This document shows, in pieces, positions 12,401 to 27,478 of a stretch of DNA of 64,000 nucleotides (the stretch's first letter is position 1; each line of letters opens with the position of its first letter). Below the pieces are notes generated by a model. It saw nothing but the letters and a program-made list of their open reading frames with translations. It had not been told where the DNA came from and made no database searches. A program made the position numbers and the translations under genes. Source of the stretch: Heterobilharzia americana (Eukaryota > Platyhelminthes > Trematoda > Strigeidida > Schistosomatidae); assembly GCA_944470555.2 (NCBI GenBank), contig OX104132.1, positions 19,477,755 to 19,541,754 on the forward strand. Reading direction: 5' to 3'.

Positions 12401-15400
12401 TCCATGCTGTTACATTTTTTATTCAGTTTCGTGTAGCATGTGTCCTGTTGGTCAGCCACATAGTCACCAAGAGTGACAATGTAAGGTCAGCAGCTCTTTC
12501 CTCAAAGTTTGTATATATCTTTGTTATTAAAAGTCACTATTTTAGTATAGGATTTCTTGATGGCTCTTAACAGTTGTAGTCTGACTCAGCTTTCATCCAG
12601 TATATTCAAATTCTCTCAATGAGTGATGACCCGTTCACTATATTAATATTCACTTTCGAAGATACATTTTTATTTGAGCGTGTTTTATATTGTAGACGTA
12701 ATTTTTTTTAGTGCAACTTTAAAGTTTATCATACAGTATTTCTTTACAGAATGAGGCCAATCTAGTTTATGATGCCAAGTGGGAAGAATCCACAAGGAGG
12801 AAAGGAATTATGTTATTAGAACAGTTAGATACGGAGCTCAAAAACCACAAAGCGAATTCAATCAAAGAAAGCATACGGTATTCTAATAGTAGAGATTTTT
12901 TAGTTAACAAGTGTTTTTGATATTTTTTTGTTTATAACATTTTTGATGTAAAAGGCTTTTATTTAGGATTGTCTCAGTAACTTACCATTAGTTCATTTTA
13001 TGAAAATGCTCAGTTTTTGTAAGTTTTTTTGTCACTTATGCCTCAGGTACATTAGCTCATATAGTTATCGACTACTTATTTGCGCTTCATAAGAAAACTG
13101 TAGACTCTGATTTGGATTCAAAGGGCAGTAAAGATCGTTAATAGGGACCACAGATCACTTGGTTGAGAATCATTTACAATGCCTCATATCTCTTCCTATA
13201 GATCTAACCGAAAACTTTGTAGCATTGGGATTCTTTTATTGGTGTTCAGAACTGACAGTTACAAAGTAAGGGAAACTACCACTAGTTGCACATTGGTTAT
13301 TGTTTACTTTCCTCCTCCCTTCAGTACTTCACTTGTTTGAGGTGTATAAATTTTGAGAGTAAATGATGCGAACTGAGACTGATTTGCTGATGTACGGGAT
13401 AAACTGAGATGAATAATTTGCGTGCTCGTACATATTACTTTGAAGCAATGTGCGTGTATTAAGTTGAAATAATTATTTGCAGTTCAGCAAACTTGTAAAG
13501 GTCCTCTACCAAACTGAAGGTCAGTTATGATGTGAGAGTCGAAAACATTATTACTATTATTATTAGCCTATGCCAAGTTATGTAGGGTCGATTTTAATCA
13601 ATAACAGCATGGTCAATAGTCGAGTGTCTAAACTGCTTCAGGCATTTGGGTTGATACGTCGTCTGACGATAGGAAGTGGTTGGGCATGTGAGAAGTTAGA
13701 TCAGCCCTGATGGGTCAGTGACAAACGAAATCTCTGCACGGATACAAAAGGTTCTACTGGCTTTTGTCAAGTTGCTACATCTATAGCGCCGCCATGGTAT
13801 CCGATTACCTATTAAGGGCCAAATGTACGACGTTTCATTTCTCTCTATTCTAGTACCTTTTTGTGCAACGTAGCAATTGAATGTATAGGATATAAAAAGG
13901 CTTCAGGTGTTTCGACCACCATTGCTTTCGTAACTTAGGCTCTTTCGTAGTGTCATCACGTAAATAACGTAGAAATCATGCATGGAGTTTTAGATAAAAA
14001 AGGTAAGTCAGTTGTTGAGGCTATTAGTTTCTATCAGTTCATAGCTTCATATTTCAGTATACTCAGTATACAGTACAGTACAGCGAGTCTCAAGAATAGT
14101 ATCCAAAGGATTACCATAGTAGTCATCTGATATCCCATGACCATATTAGTAATCGGTAACGAAGTTAGTAGCATATTAAAATAGACCTGCGGGTCATCGA
14201 TCTAAGCACCTGACTTTCAACTACTGGGTTAGGGGTTCGAACCCCGCTCCTTTTATTGATTTACGGGCAACGAGGTAGTATTATTAAGCCTCGCACAGCA
14301 TATATGTGACTCATTGTATACTCTGCATGGAAGTGCATGTGGTGACTGAGTGCATTTTAATTTTTTCCAAAAATTTGTTGACTCAGCTGGTTGGAACTTA
14401 AGTGGTGCATTCCTAGTCACCATCCACTCCGTCTCAAAATGCTAACTGAAGTAGTTTCAGGCTGGTAAAGGGTAAAAAAAACCGGAATGTAATGTGACAT
14501 CACTCCATGAAATATTTGAATGTTGGTATGAACCGTGTAAGGAGTGTAGATTTTACGGTTTGGGTTTGCATGGCAACCGATATTGGTCGTTGAAGACTAG
14601 ATGATATGACTCCGAGTCGGAGTCTGATAAAAATGCATCTACATATCTTTATCCTAATCATTATTTTGCACTTCAGTACTGTTTTATCCTATCATCTGTT
14701 CGTATGACTTCCTTAGACTTTTGATTACATTTTGTTTCTCGTTTCTCTATTTTATTCATCTTGTTACCTTGTATCTTTTTGTGCTGATGTGAGATGTAGC
14801 AACTTGAACCGTTAGTTAGTAATCCTGAGTTCTGTGTTGGTGTTGGCTGGTTGATTGACATAGTCGAAGATCCACCTAACTTATTTTTGTACAAGTAATT
14901 TCTGCATATCTAGATCATTACTTTTTTTCTTATTCTTTCATTTGATGAAACAGTCGTGGTTCAGATGATCTTGGAGATTTGTATTTACAATTAGGTCAAT
15001 TAAACAATGCAAATAAGTGCTTCACTCGTTCTCGAGATTATTGCACATCCCAACAACAAGAATTAGCCATGTGTTTAAATGTCATCAAGGTAAATCTATT
15101 CACAGTGTTTGTATTTAACATTTTTGGGTTAGATTGATGATAATTTAACTATGTCAAACATTTCTATGGTAAAATATACTTTTTATTTAAGTTGAACTTT
15201 ATGCACTGTGAAAACTGGTGGAGTTGTGATCTAGTAGTCTAAGTATTCTATATTAGAGATATTGGCAATTACTTGTATTTTAGATTGCAGGTGGTTGAAT
15301 AGGATTGTTATCTCAACTGCAGTTTGGTTTGACAGCTGTTTCATTATTGTGTTAGAACCAATAAATAAGAATGTATGAAGAAAGCGGAGAGGTAATCAGT

Positions 15401-18400
15401 ACCATTGGGATAAAGAATAGTTTTGTTGGATACGTTCAAACTCTTCGGTTGAGAACTGAGAGACTAAATGACTTAGTGGCTTGAGACGTTTCTGGATACG
15501 GCTCAAAATCGAAGCTAGTAGTGACCACTTGGTTTTATTGCCTGTTCTATCTATTTTCAAAAGTAACATAGGTGTGATGAGAGCTTTTTTGAACATATCT
15601 TTTCGTTTGTCGTTTCACTTTTTTTTTTGACTCCATACTTTCGTTATGCTACATTGTGCAGCTTATTTGTCGATGCCTATATTACATTAGGTTTGTAGGT
15701 AAGTAAATTAATGATCACTTGAAAAGTCGTGGCTATAGCAGATAAGAAAGTAATGCAATAATAGTTGAACTTATTTTGGAAGTGAACTGATTTACAAATT
15801 GATTGAAGTGACTGTAGTGTTCGTCGGCTTATATACATAATAACTGATTTGTGGTAACGACATTAGTTTTGGTGGACTCATAAACTTAACAAGTATTAGG
15901 AAGTTACCTTAAATAGGCTGTACCAATCTTGTATTTTAAGTGAATTAATAACGGGTAAATAACTCAGGCTAGTCATTTGCAAATAGCAAATGGCAACTAG
16001 AAACATAAACTTCAACAAAATGTTTTCTAATTATTAGTGGGGCGTATAATGACTGGAGGCAAATTAATGCTAGTGCCAATGTAACTCAATAGCCACACTC
16101 AGAGTTGTGCACTAGGCCATGGGTATGATGATATTACCTGGCTAACCAGACGTTAGCTAGTGGAGCGAGCTCCTTGAATGACAGGAATCAGCTTACTTTT
16201 CACTTTTACTATCAAAAAGTGACTATCAATAAATAAAAATTTCGTAATGTTTTATTTTCGTACATTAGGTGGCTATATTTCAGCGTGCTTGGTCTCATGT
16301 TGGTGCGCATGTTACTCGAGCTGGTAGTTTATCTGAGCTACGTGATACAGTTCCACTAATATGTGTGAACAAAGCAGAATCAAACACTCAACAAAGGAGT
16401 CGTACTGAAGTAACTTCTCGACAAGGCACAACACGTACAACGACTTCTGAAGTATCTGGTTCAACAAGATCAGGCGAATCTACTACAAGTGGTGGCTCTT
16501 CTAGCCTTATAGATCCTTCTGGTCGGATTTTATCACGACAACCGAGTGACATTCTTGGAGGATATGTGCCTACATCGGGTGGCCAGAGCTATCGTGATGC
16601 CTTAACCCAAGCCCGAACTCAGTTGGCTATCGCAGCAGGATTAGTTGAGTTAGCTTCTCGTAACTACAGAGGTGCTGCAATGAATTTCCTTCAAGTGAGT
16701 TGTTTTTGTTATTTTCTGTCAGTAGTTTATTTGTATGAGTCTGTGTTAGTGATGAAGGTTATCGTCACTGGTCTCACATTTAGTCTGCTGGTACCAATAT
16801 ACGTAAGTTTATGAAAGTGTTGTTCGCTGAGTTCTTCGCTGTCAGTTATTCACAATGAGGTATCTATTTTGATGTAACTGCATGAAAATAAACTTATCTA
16901 TTTACTACTTCATAAACCTATTTCTATTGCATTAAAGCCTGATAGTACCGTCATCAATTCTTCGCAACAGCTTCCACAGAAATGTAATATAGTCACTGTT
17001 TTTCTACTACCTGTAAAAAAGCACATGAGAAATTTATTTTATTTCATAAGAATAAGTATTTTGGATTTATTACCCCCGTATAAAATAGTTTCTTTAAACT
17101 ATTTAGCAGCATTACAGCAAGCCGATTTATTATTTCAATCCCTAAGTTGTAAAAGGAACACGACACTATGCCTAATAGGCGTAAGTTTGGCGATAATTTC
17201 TATGAAATATTATGATACCCTGTAACTTTGCGTTAAAGAAGTGGATCAGTTAATAGGCTAGAAGCTTTTACTAATTTTCGACAAGTTTGGTGGTTATTTA
17301 TTTGTAATGTCAAAAGTTTTCCTGTTTAAAATCAATCTTTTACTGATTAGTAACAGAACAATACAATTCAGTAGTCACTTAGGTTTTTGTGTATTTGGTA
17401 GGAGTCACATGTATAGTTTAGGCAAGTTAACAGTAAGAGGAGATGCACTATAAAATTGCAACAAATTTGCTGCTATATAGTGTTTACATCGCTAAGCTAC
17501 AGTACCACAGCAGGATAGTATCATGAGTTGTGGATCATTGGTTTTTTTTTAGGGGGGGGCACGGGTTCAAACATCGCTCCATCTACCGAAGTTTGGTCAG
17601 CCGGGTAGTATTGTTGACCTTACCCTAGGTGTGGCTCACTGCCTACCGCACGAATATGCACAAGGTAGTTGAGTAGGTTTTGAGTTCGACTGACAGTACC
17701 ATGTGAAATGATAGTGTTTGGGTGATTTCGTGAGTATTGTTATCAGCAAAACTCAGACTGCATCTTTAATATCTGAGGCATTTTAGTTTTATTTGCTATC
17801 GACTGTCCTCAGATGTACAGCAGTCATCCGAGTTCGGTTTGAAACTTCGTAATGTGTTATGCATATTTTAACTGGGAATTTGTTTTGAAAAGTCGTTCGC
17901 TATATATCATTAGTTACTTGTAAATCTTCGTCATTTTTTGTTCTCCATTTCAGGTTAGTCATGACCATTGCGAGTCACCTACAAGTCGAATTGTAACTAT
18001 GTCAGATTTAGCGTTTTTCATCACACTATGTGGTCTAGCTACTTTTGAACGTACCGAATTAGCAAAATTAGTGCTTGGAAATACTTCGCTTAGGTTATTA
18101 CTAGAAGCTGAACCTGCTTGTCGTGACATACTACAATCGTTTATCAAGCAGATTATGCAGTCTGTTTGGGCCGGTTGAACAAATTACGCAATTTTTTACG
18201 ATTGGATTTATTTCTTTCTGATCATGTATCCGCCTTATGTAGAGAAATTCGGTCACGAGCTCTTTGTCAGGTTAGTGTTTCACATGTAGATGTTCGCATG
18301 TTCTTTTAACTGTATATTGTGTTCACGTGAGGAACATCGTTTGAATTTGATCTTTTACACAGTGAAGCTTGTATGATAAAGTTTGTGAATTCAGTTGTTT

Positions 18401-21235
18401 GTTCTTTGGAAGATTAATTTCAAAGTAGCATTAGCCACAGACGGCAGCGTTTACAGAGGCATTGAAAACTTGAGAGCACTGGGCATTAATCTCATTCCAC
18501 TGTGAGACTCCTTAGCAGTGTACACCGAAGAATTCGAGAGGAATCGAGTCCGGATTGCCTCAAGACCTAGTACTCTTGGGCTCGGTCCATCGCAGGGCCG
18601 TCGGTGTTCACCTCTGAGGAGCCCGACACTAGAACGAAACAGTTGTCCAGTGCTCCTCAGCTCTTTACTGTTCTCCAGTTAATGCCAGTTCGTGATGAAT
18701 CATGCCTTCGAAGTTTACGGATATTTGTTTTTCTCCTATCAACGGTTGTTTACACTGTTCAGATTGGATGACACCAGTTTGTGTTTTGTCTGTCGGACGT
18801 TTCAGTGTTGAGCTAAAAACCGTTAACAATGAGACTTCACATAAATGAATGACTTGAGTAAATAGTGTACGCCGCCCCGCTTTTAAGGCTCTTGTTTAAC
18901 ACGATTACGTTAAACGTTTCTTCCAGTCCTGATCCTACATGAATTTTTCTTTATTGAATGCTGTCGTTCCTTTTTCTAGACATTCTGGCCATGCCATCAA
19001 AACTGTATATTCATTACTGTTAACAGAGAATAAATTTGTTCATTTTCGTGTGCATATATTCAAGGTGTTTATCATTAAGACTTAAATATCATTTAGGTGA
19101 CAGTTACAGAACAGAGAGCATTAGACAATTTTTTTGTTTTATTGTACCATCCAGGGCTACTGATCCACGAATTATTCTATGGTTTGACTTCATACTCTTA
19201 GACCTAGGGCTTGAACTTTCTAAGGTTGTCATCCTGTAAACTACTGAGTCTGGTTCTATTTACTGACATCATTGATTGCATTATGTTGGCTTTCAGCCAA
19301 CGAATCCAGTTTCGCCTTCCAGAGATGCTTTGCTTTCTCCTCATACAGATTATATACTTTGTAGATTAGTACACAAATCTGAACTTTACTTTTCTACCAT
19401 TTAGCATGACAATAGTTCTTAGTTCGATGTGTGCAGAGGTATTTGACTCTGAAAGCTATATCTCATCATGAAATTTACAAGTAAACCATGTAGTGAGTGG
19501 TATTTGAGATTCAGTTTGACTTAACTATAAATTATCAGTCATTTGAGTTAGGTCAGTGACTGTGTAAGACCAAACTAAATACATGGGAATTCGAGAGTCA
19601 ATGACTTGGTTGACTCATTGGGAACTGTACTAGACCAGTAAGTGTATACCGTAAATATTCGTTTAAACTTTTTCATTTATACACGCATACATATAAAGTA
19701 TGTCGAATTAACTTAAAATACCATCATCTTTCTTTGGGCCTTTAGTTGAATATAAATACCAAGCATTTCCCAAATAGTTGCACTAATTGTAATATCTGAA
19801 TAAACTTTCAAAAGTTTGCCATTCACCATTTAACCTCATTGAATGTATTCTGAATATTTTTCAACTATAATTATTTATCAGTATATTGGTTTTTCATTCG
19901 AGAAATTAGAGAAAAAGGTAGTTCAGTTGACTGCAATCGTATACTAGTTGAATCACTTCTAAAAGCATCACTTTAGAAAACCACAAGTATTCCTTCTTAG
20001 TTTTGAGAGTATACAACCCTTTTTGGAAATATTTAATCTTGGTTTTATAGTTTTACTTTGCTATTTCAATAGCTTAACAGTCTCTGTTACAAAAAATCGG
20101 CGAAAGGAAAACAGGAATATCAGACAAGTAGTATCGACCTTCTGTCAAACATTTTACTTTAAGTTTGTTTTACAGCATTATTTTATAACTCAGATGTTCA
20201 TTGGCTTTTCACTCATTTCTGTTACGAATCATGGTTCCGAAATAATTCGATTATTACATGTTATTCCAACTTCTATGCATTACAAGAGTTGTGTCATTTC
20301 TATGGATTATGATGCATTGTTGACATGAGATTCAATTGTATATATGTATGACTGACAGTGACTTTAAAGGCCATCCCAACAAAAGCTACTTTTGGGGGCT
20401 GAAATTATGAGATCTAATTGGTTATTTCAGTAGTAGGTTGAGATGACCTTTAGAGTCACTCGTAACTGGATGGTATAAATACAAAGACACTGTGCAATCA
20501 GTTTTGGTCTTCTATTATAGCATGGAGAGAGGAAAAAACTCAGCTCATCTTATGTTCAGTTTAGTTAGTGACTCATGCGTGGGTAAAACTTAGCAAGGAG
20601 TGACTCTAAAGGCCACCCTAACAACTACTAAGATAACCAATTACGTTTCTTTATTTCATGAAAAACCACCTTCTCAGTCAAAATGCCTGGGGTGGCCTTT
20701 GAAGTCACTCGCAAAAAGTCAAATTCAGGTGACATTATCAAAGCCATATCTTTTGCAGTTATCATTTCAAACACCTGATATGAAGGCATGCCAATTTGTT
20801 CGTTGTCATAGCAATCTGTAATGGAAATCCTTGAGACGGAAAGATGTGAACTATTGAACCTTTGTGGCACAGTAAAAGTTCAAGTGTTACAGCCTATATA
20901 TTAGTGTAGGTGATTCATTACGGTAGGTAAACCAAATCTGCACGTCAAGATAACACCCACACAGTGGGGTTGATGTTATTTTGTATGAGCACTGAGAGGT
21001 GCACCATATGATGTTATTAGGTCTTGTTCGACCAAAATGTATGATTCTATTTTCGAAGCTTAGATACTGGAACTGATCGAAATTTATCAATGGAGTTTTT
21101 CAACGACGATGCTCGTTCGTATCACGGTGGGAACACTAGTTTCTCGATGATTGTGTATACATCTTGCTGATGAGTGCTAACAAGCATGAAACGTAGATCC
21201 ACAGCTTCCTATCGATTGGTTCCTACCGTGTAACA

Positions 21236-21306
<71 letters not shown>

Positions 21307-21594
21307 GCTGTGTGGTGCTAAGGATTGTAAAGACGGATAGTAGTGACACAGTTACGCTTATTCTTTATTTTCTAATCTTTTTGTTTTAAAAAACTAGTAT
21401 TTCAGTCCATATTCATCGGCTGATTTAAATTGCATGGCTAAAGCATTTGATACAAATGTGGCTAGTCTAGAGAATGAACTTGCTGTACTTATCCAAGATG
21501 GTAGTATCAAAGGACGTATCGATTCACATAAACAGGTAAAACTGACATGTCTGTAATATTTTCATCATTCTAGTTGCATCGATCTCTATAATGA

Positions 21595-21652
<58 letters not shown>

Positions 21653-24600
21653 TTTATTTGAGACGAATAAATTTTCAGTGGGTTGTAAATGTCGTTCTCT
21701 ACGTTTGCATTTCGGTCAGTATTTTCAGTAAAATAAGTTCAGAGTTGATATGATGTCTTATCCGGTTCAAGGAGATAATGCAATGATTTACACACTACTA
21801 CCAATCATCGGTTTGTGACTGTTGATCTGCTCTGTGTTAAAATAGAAGTAGGGTATCTGACTAGGGTCTTTGAGACAATAAGAATCAATGTCTGGCGATT
21901 CTTAGTGATATTGGTCAAAATTGTTCGCAATAGTGCAAGTGTACACACTCATTGTCATCTTCGAAGTTATGAACATTTTTATCAACCTTAATCTATTCAT
22001 TCCACCTCCTACTCTTTTGTGGCAACTTAAGCTGATGCATCTGTGTGCGAGGTTCTACCTTGATTTTGTCAGTCAGTCTGTCTACTATTATTTCATTCCT
22101 TTTCTGTCTATTTCTTCTTTGCATATTGTTTTAAAGTATGTCAAATTAAAACTATAGATTCCTGTGCCAAGCTCAACATTGATCCATTTGTCTCTCTAGT
22201 ATACATAAGTGAAGAATCGACACTCTTTTTGAGCTTTTCTGTTTGAATCTGTATCAAATTTTGAAAGAAAACTGTACTGAGGTAACACGATCAGAGTTGA
22301 CCAAATCGTCTGGGATTAAGCGGTTGCTGTTGATCTGCATTCTCTGCTTGATGTGCAAGCAGCATAGTGCTCGTAGATACGTTTGGAAATAATTCTCTTT
22401 GTACAATGTATACAACAATAGGAGTTGATAAACTGATAAACACTCGTATATGTCGCCCAAAGCAACAATTTGCTTTTCATATCTTGAATCAGCTGTCACC
22501 TGTAGAAGACAGTTCGCATATCAGTAGTGTATACTGTTTGCGTTGTTTCAGTCAATCGATTCTTGAGCGATTTTACTGTATCGTTTCCTTTGGATTGCAT
22601 ACTTATGAGTAAGATTTTAGAAACAACACGAACTATTTGTTGTTGTTGTATTTGGACCTCTTTTTCTTTTCAATGAATCTTTGGGAGTAGCCATCATAAA
22701 GAAGTACATTTCAAAGATTTTCTATCACTTTGTCTATCGTGTCTTCTGTGCAAAATTTTCTAATTCTTGCGTAAAGTGGATAAATGAAGTTCATTTTTCA
22801 GCTCAGTGATATCCAGCTTTGGAAATAAGTATACTATCCATTCTAAGTTGGTTTCATGTAGATTGACTTTTCAGGAAGTTATCAGGTCTTCTCTTGGACG
22901 AAATATTAAGAAAATGAGATTTTGATTTGCATCTCAACTCCTTCCAGGTCTGACAATCACTGAATTTCAATAGTTACGGCATCAAGATCAGTTTTCTTAT
23001 CTCACACAATGAAAGTGTCATGCATGTATATTCTACATAAATGGAACTGATCGATAACCGAATGTAGTACGATGTGCTCCAGGTTAGCAGTGAAGTAATC
23101 TGCTAAAACAGAACCCATAGGTGACCCTATTGCTTGGCGATAAAATTTATCGTTGAGTCTAAATTGCACATTAAAATACATTATACAAGTAACTACTTAA
23201 GATAGTGATTCGGAACATTGACTGCTAAATTATTAATTTCGATGTATTTACGCAGTAGGTAAATATTCTTTGTGAGGGGGACATTTGTAAAGAGTGAAGT
23301 GTAATACATTGAGGTTCCTTATTGAATTTACAAAATTGAGTGAACCAAGTAAATTTTATTTATCGATCTGATTTTCCACTGGTTGAAGAGTTTCAGTCAA
23401 CCATTTTGCAATTGTATGGCATGAATATTCATATCTTATTCTTTGATGGAAATAAACATTCTTCTGTGCATTCAGAAAGCTATATATTCGTTGGATCTTA
23501 GAGCCAGATGGTTTTCAAACAGATCAGTACCAATGATCGAATCATCTTTGACTTCTGAGGATTTTGATCAGCTTTGGCTCAGTTTATCCGGTTATATCTT
23601 TCTGGGCAGTTTCTTTTGAAAATCTTTTCTTACTTGGTGGTAGTTTTAAACAAATTACCCACTTCATCATGGTAGTCTAGAAAGATAATAACAACACCCT
23701 TATCGGGAATGATCAACGTTTATTCGTTTATCAGGTGGTTTCGTTGGGTTTTGTGCTCCTTTGGTAGTAATCTTCTAATATTCACTTTTGCATTGGTACT
23801 CATGGTGGCAACTTAAAAGTAGTTGATTCCGGTCGTTTCAAATTCTTTTCTAAAGCTGGTTGAAAGTTGTTTGTTTGGTTGATTAGACTATCAAACTGAA
23901 TTTCGACATCTAAGTCGTCGGAAACTGCTGAAATATCCCAGAATATCGTGCCCAGTGATACTTCTTTCACTTGAGTGGCAGATAAGGAAATACTAGACTA
24001 GTTAAATAGGATTCTTTTCCGGCTATTCTGGGGAATGTTGAATGGAAATTTGTTAATTTCAGACTTCTCATAAGCTTCAGTTTTGCATCCGAGCGTCGAT
24101 GTGCAATTGTATGTTCGGATTTTCACGTTCCTCTGATAATTGATATAAATCAGATGATGAACATAAAATGGTCGGAAAGTTTGTACTTGGGTGGTTATAC
24201 GAGTACTGTTAAAGGCGTGACTGATGAAATTTCAAACTGCACATCAAAAGCTAGAACAACACATACCATTGTGAGTCATCTTTGGTGTCGTTGTGACGTC
24301 ATCCTGTCTGTAAAACAACAGTCAAGAAGTGCGTCAGTACGGATAGTTCTGCTTTGCGCCTATGAAACTTGGCCTTTGAGTTAAGGATGTCCGGTGATTC
24401 TGGGTGTTCGATGACTGTTGCATTGTAAGGATACTCATATCCGGTAGAAATACCAAGTCACTAGTTCTGAAGTGAGGCTGCGTATGCTTGGGCGTGTTGG
24501 ACATCGACATATAACGGGTGAGATCATCTTGAAACACTGACTTTGGTGGCTTGAGTATATGCTACGTATGTCATCGTAGCGGTTCCCGCACCACTCACTA

Positions 24601-27425
24601 TTCACTTGCCTTGAGGCTGGTTGGGAAAAGCGGAGATGTGGTCAATATATGACATAATGGCGTCGGATAAATGATATTTGTGTTGGGTCAGCATTTGTTA
24701 GCATCTCATGACTCCCTGGCTGAGTTCTGAGAGACCATACAATTCAGTGGTTTGAAACGATGACAGAAATGACTCAGGCTCGAGATAGATGGTTTCATGC
24801 TGTAGCTCCCTTGTTTCTTCTATTACTGGAAGGGAAAAGAACCCAGTGAATGCTTCTCGGAATGTATAATTGAAATTGGTTCTCTAATTAGCCATTTCTA
24901 TTTTTTTCTTACCTTATCGTCTTTACGTCTTTTTGATGTTATCACATTATTTCATGTGATGCGTCTTTTGTTACTCATGTTGTATCGAGTTTATTTTTTA
25001 AATAAGCAACAAAAAAAAAATAAATGAGGCATATTCTCACATTGAAGTACTACATTCAGGTTTAGTAGGTCGAAAATTTACTTCACTGATTTACTTTGTT
25101 TGAATTCTATCTACTTACCAGTCGTAATAAAAATTTGCATTCATTTGCACCTCTCTGGAGTAAAACGAAATGTTTGTTCTATGTATACTACCAAAAAGTT
25201 AATGAATCATTTGCAAGCTCGTTACTCTGTTTAAGTTATCTAGAAGCAGTTCATATTCGACTGCTTAACAGTTTTCATGAGTTAACATCAACTAGCGAAT
25301 CATTATAAGCGGGAGACTACTGAATGACTATTTCATTCTCTACAGTCAGTCAATCATTATCAACATGGGATCTGGCATGACTAAGAAACGGTTCAAGTTG
25401 TTACAGCAAACTGAAAGGTGGCGAATTAAGGCAAAACTAACCAACAGCAGTAAAAAGTTATAGAAAGATAGGAAAGAGAAATAAAACAACAGCCATCTTC
25501 GGTATCATAGTTAAGATGAGGATAATATGTGAATTCATGTGTACTATTGAGATCGATTCTGAGCCATACCATATAGAGTCCAACAATTCCAGTTGTATTC
25601 TGGACCCTAACTGTAGTCTACATTTGTAAGAGTAAAACTGAGGCAGAATGTAATTTCACTTTAGATGTGTCACACAGTGAAACAGTATTGTTTACTAGAT
25701 TACGTCTTGGTCACAATTTATTATCCATAGTCATATCGAGAAAACTCCACAAATTTGAGACTATAAACTGTCTTAAAGTTGTGGAGTTATCTTGATACGA
25801 CTGTGGACAGTAAATTGTGTCCGAAGTGTAATTCAGTAAATAATACTGTTCAACTGTGTGATGCATATAATAAATCAAATAAAATGGTCTTCATTTCTCT
25901 GCACAGTTTAGATCAATGGCCAGAGATTTATGGAGTGATACTATGTTATAGTCGGATTGCCTTCCACCTTTCTTCACCCTGAACCTAATTCAGTTTACAT
26001 CGTGCGACGGAGTAGATGGTAACTAGGGATATGTAACATATTTCAGCGATTTGAGTCGAAAGTTCACTTCTACCTTAAACTCTATGGATGATGTCTGTGT
26101 TACTGACTCGAACTGAGGACCATTAATTTCCGTGCTGAGCATGTAGTCGTTCAACTATTGAGTTGCAACCCAATCATCCACATTTCCAAAATTTTTTGAT
26201 TCGGGATTTAGTGTGACCATTATCCAAAGTCATTGTTAAGTGTTCGAGATAGACAGACAGACAAAGTCAACCTAGAGGTATTTGACTAGTAATTTGCTAG
26301 TTAAAGATAAATAAAAGGTTGATATGATTAGTTTCCATTGTAAAGTAGAGAAGTAATTTGGAAACTGCTTCAATACTACGGAGTACCGCAAACCTTTATC
26401 CGCCTCATTCAACAACTATATGAAGATGCCACATGCCAAGTAATCCACAATGGGAAGCTCAGTGATGCCTTTGAAGTGAAGACAGGAGTGAAACAAGGTT
26501 GCCTACTATCCCCCATGATATTCCTTATTGTGGTGGACTGGATCATGCAGCAAACAGTAGGCAGCGAGAAGAGGGGGATACACTGGACGACGGAAAAGAA
26601 CCTAGAAGACTTGGATTTCGCCGATGACTTATGCCTAATGTCACATAAACTTGAAGATCTGCAGGCAAAAACTAACAAGTTGACAGAAGAGGCAGCTAAG
26701 ACGGGACTTCAGGTGAATATAGAGAAGACAGAAGTGATGAAGATACCGCACCAACAACATCAACAACAACAACAAACTCCAATCACCGTCAACGGGAGAA
26801 ACTTGAAGGAAGTAACCTCCTTCACTTATCTAGGAAGCACTGTTTCAACTACAGGCGGGACGGACGAGGACGTCAAAGTCAGAATCGGAAAAGCAAGACA
26901 GGCGTTCATTAGCCTGAAACCAGTGTGGAGATCTTCTGCACTCAGCATGTGGAACAAGATACGGATTTTCAACACCAACGTCAAGTCAGTGCTCTTGTAT
27001 GGCTCAGAGACTTGGCGCGTCACGAAAGGCATTTCCAATAAACTACAGACATTCATCAACAACTGCTTACGCTGCGCTGCTGAAGATCAGATGGCCAGAA
27101 AAAATAAGCAACAAGGAACTCTGGGAACGAACCAACCAAGAACCTATCACGCAACAAATATGCAGGAAGAAGTGGAGATGGATTGGCCATGCACTGAGAA
27201 GGCCGACTGAGGACATCACGCGTCAGGCCCTCGAGTGGAATCCCCATGGGAAGCGACGAGTTGGACGTCCGAGGGTGACATGGAGGAGGTCATGCGAGGA
27301 GGAAATGAGAGCTTCTGGGCTGTCGTGGAACCAGGTTCAAAAGATCTCAGAGAACAGAGGTCACTGGAGGCGTGCTACTGAAGCCCTATGTTCCACTAGG
27401 AACCCAAGGGACTAATAATAATATA

Positions 27426-27478
<53 letters not shown>

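Noticed and set aside
12220..12570. 116-codon open frame with hydrophobic stretches as a membrane protein
   Set aside because: Lies in a CSN1 intron, AT-rich, mirrored by an open frame on the other strand; no splice sites or homology.
14187..14250. A real tRNA gene at the TTCGAACCCC B-box
   Set aside because: No cloverleaf can be closed, and the segment is part of a five-copy SINE family.
20023..20328. 101-codon open frame as a CSN1 alternative exon
   Set aside because: No CSN1 similarity, and exon 8 already continues exon 7 in phase.
21237..21304. CRISPR array or other ordered repeat system
   Set aside because: Only simple TA and AAT tracts are present; there are no spacer-repeat structures anywhere in the window, and the genome is eukaryotic.
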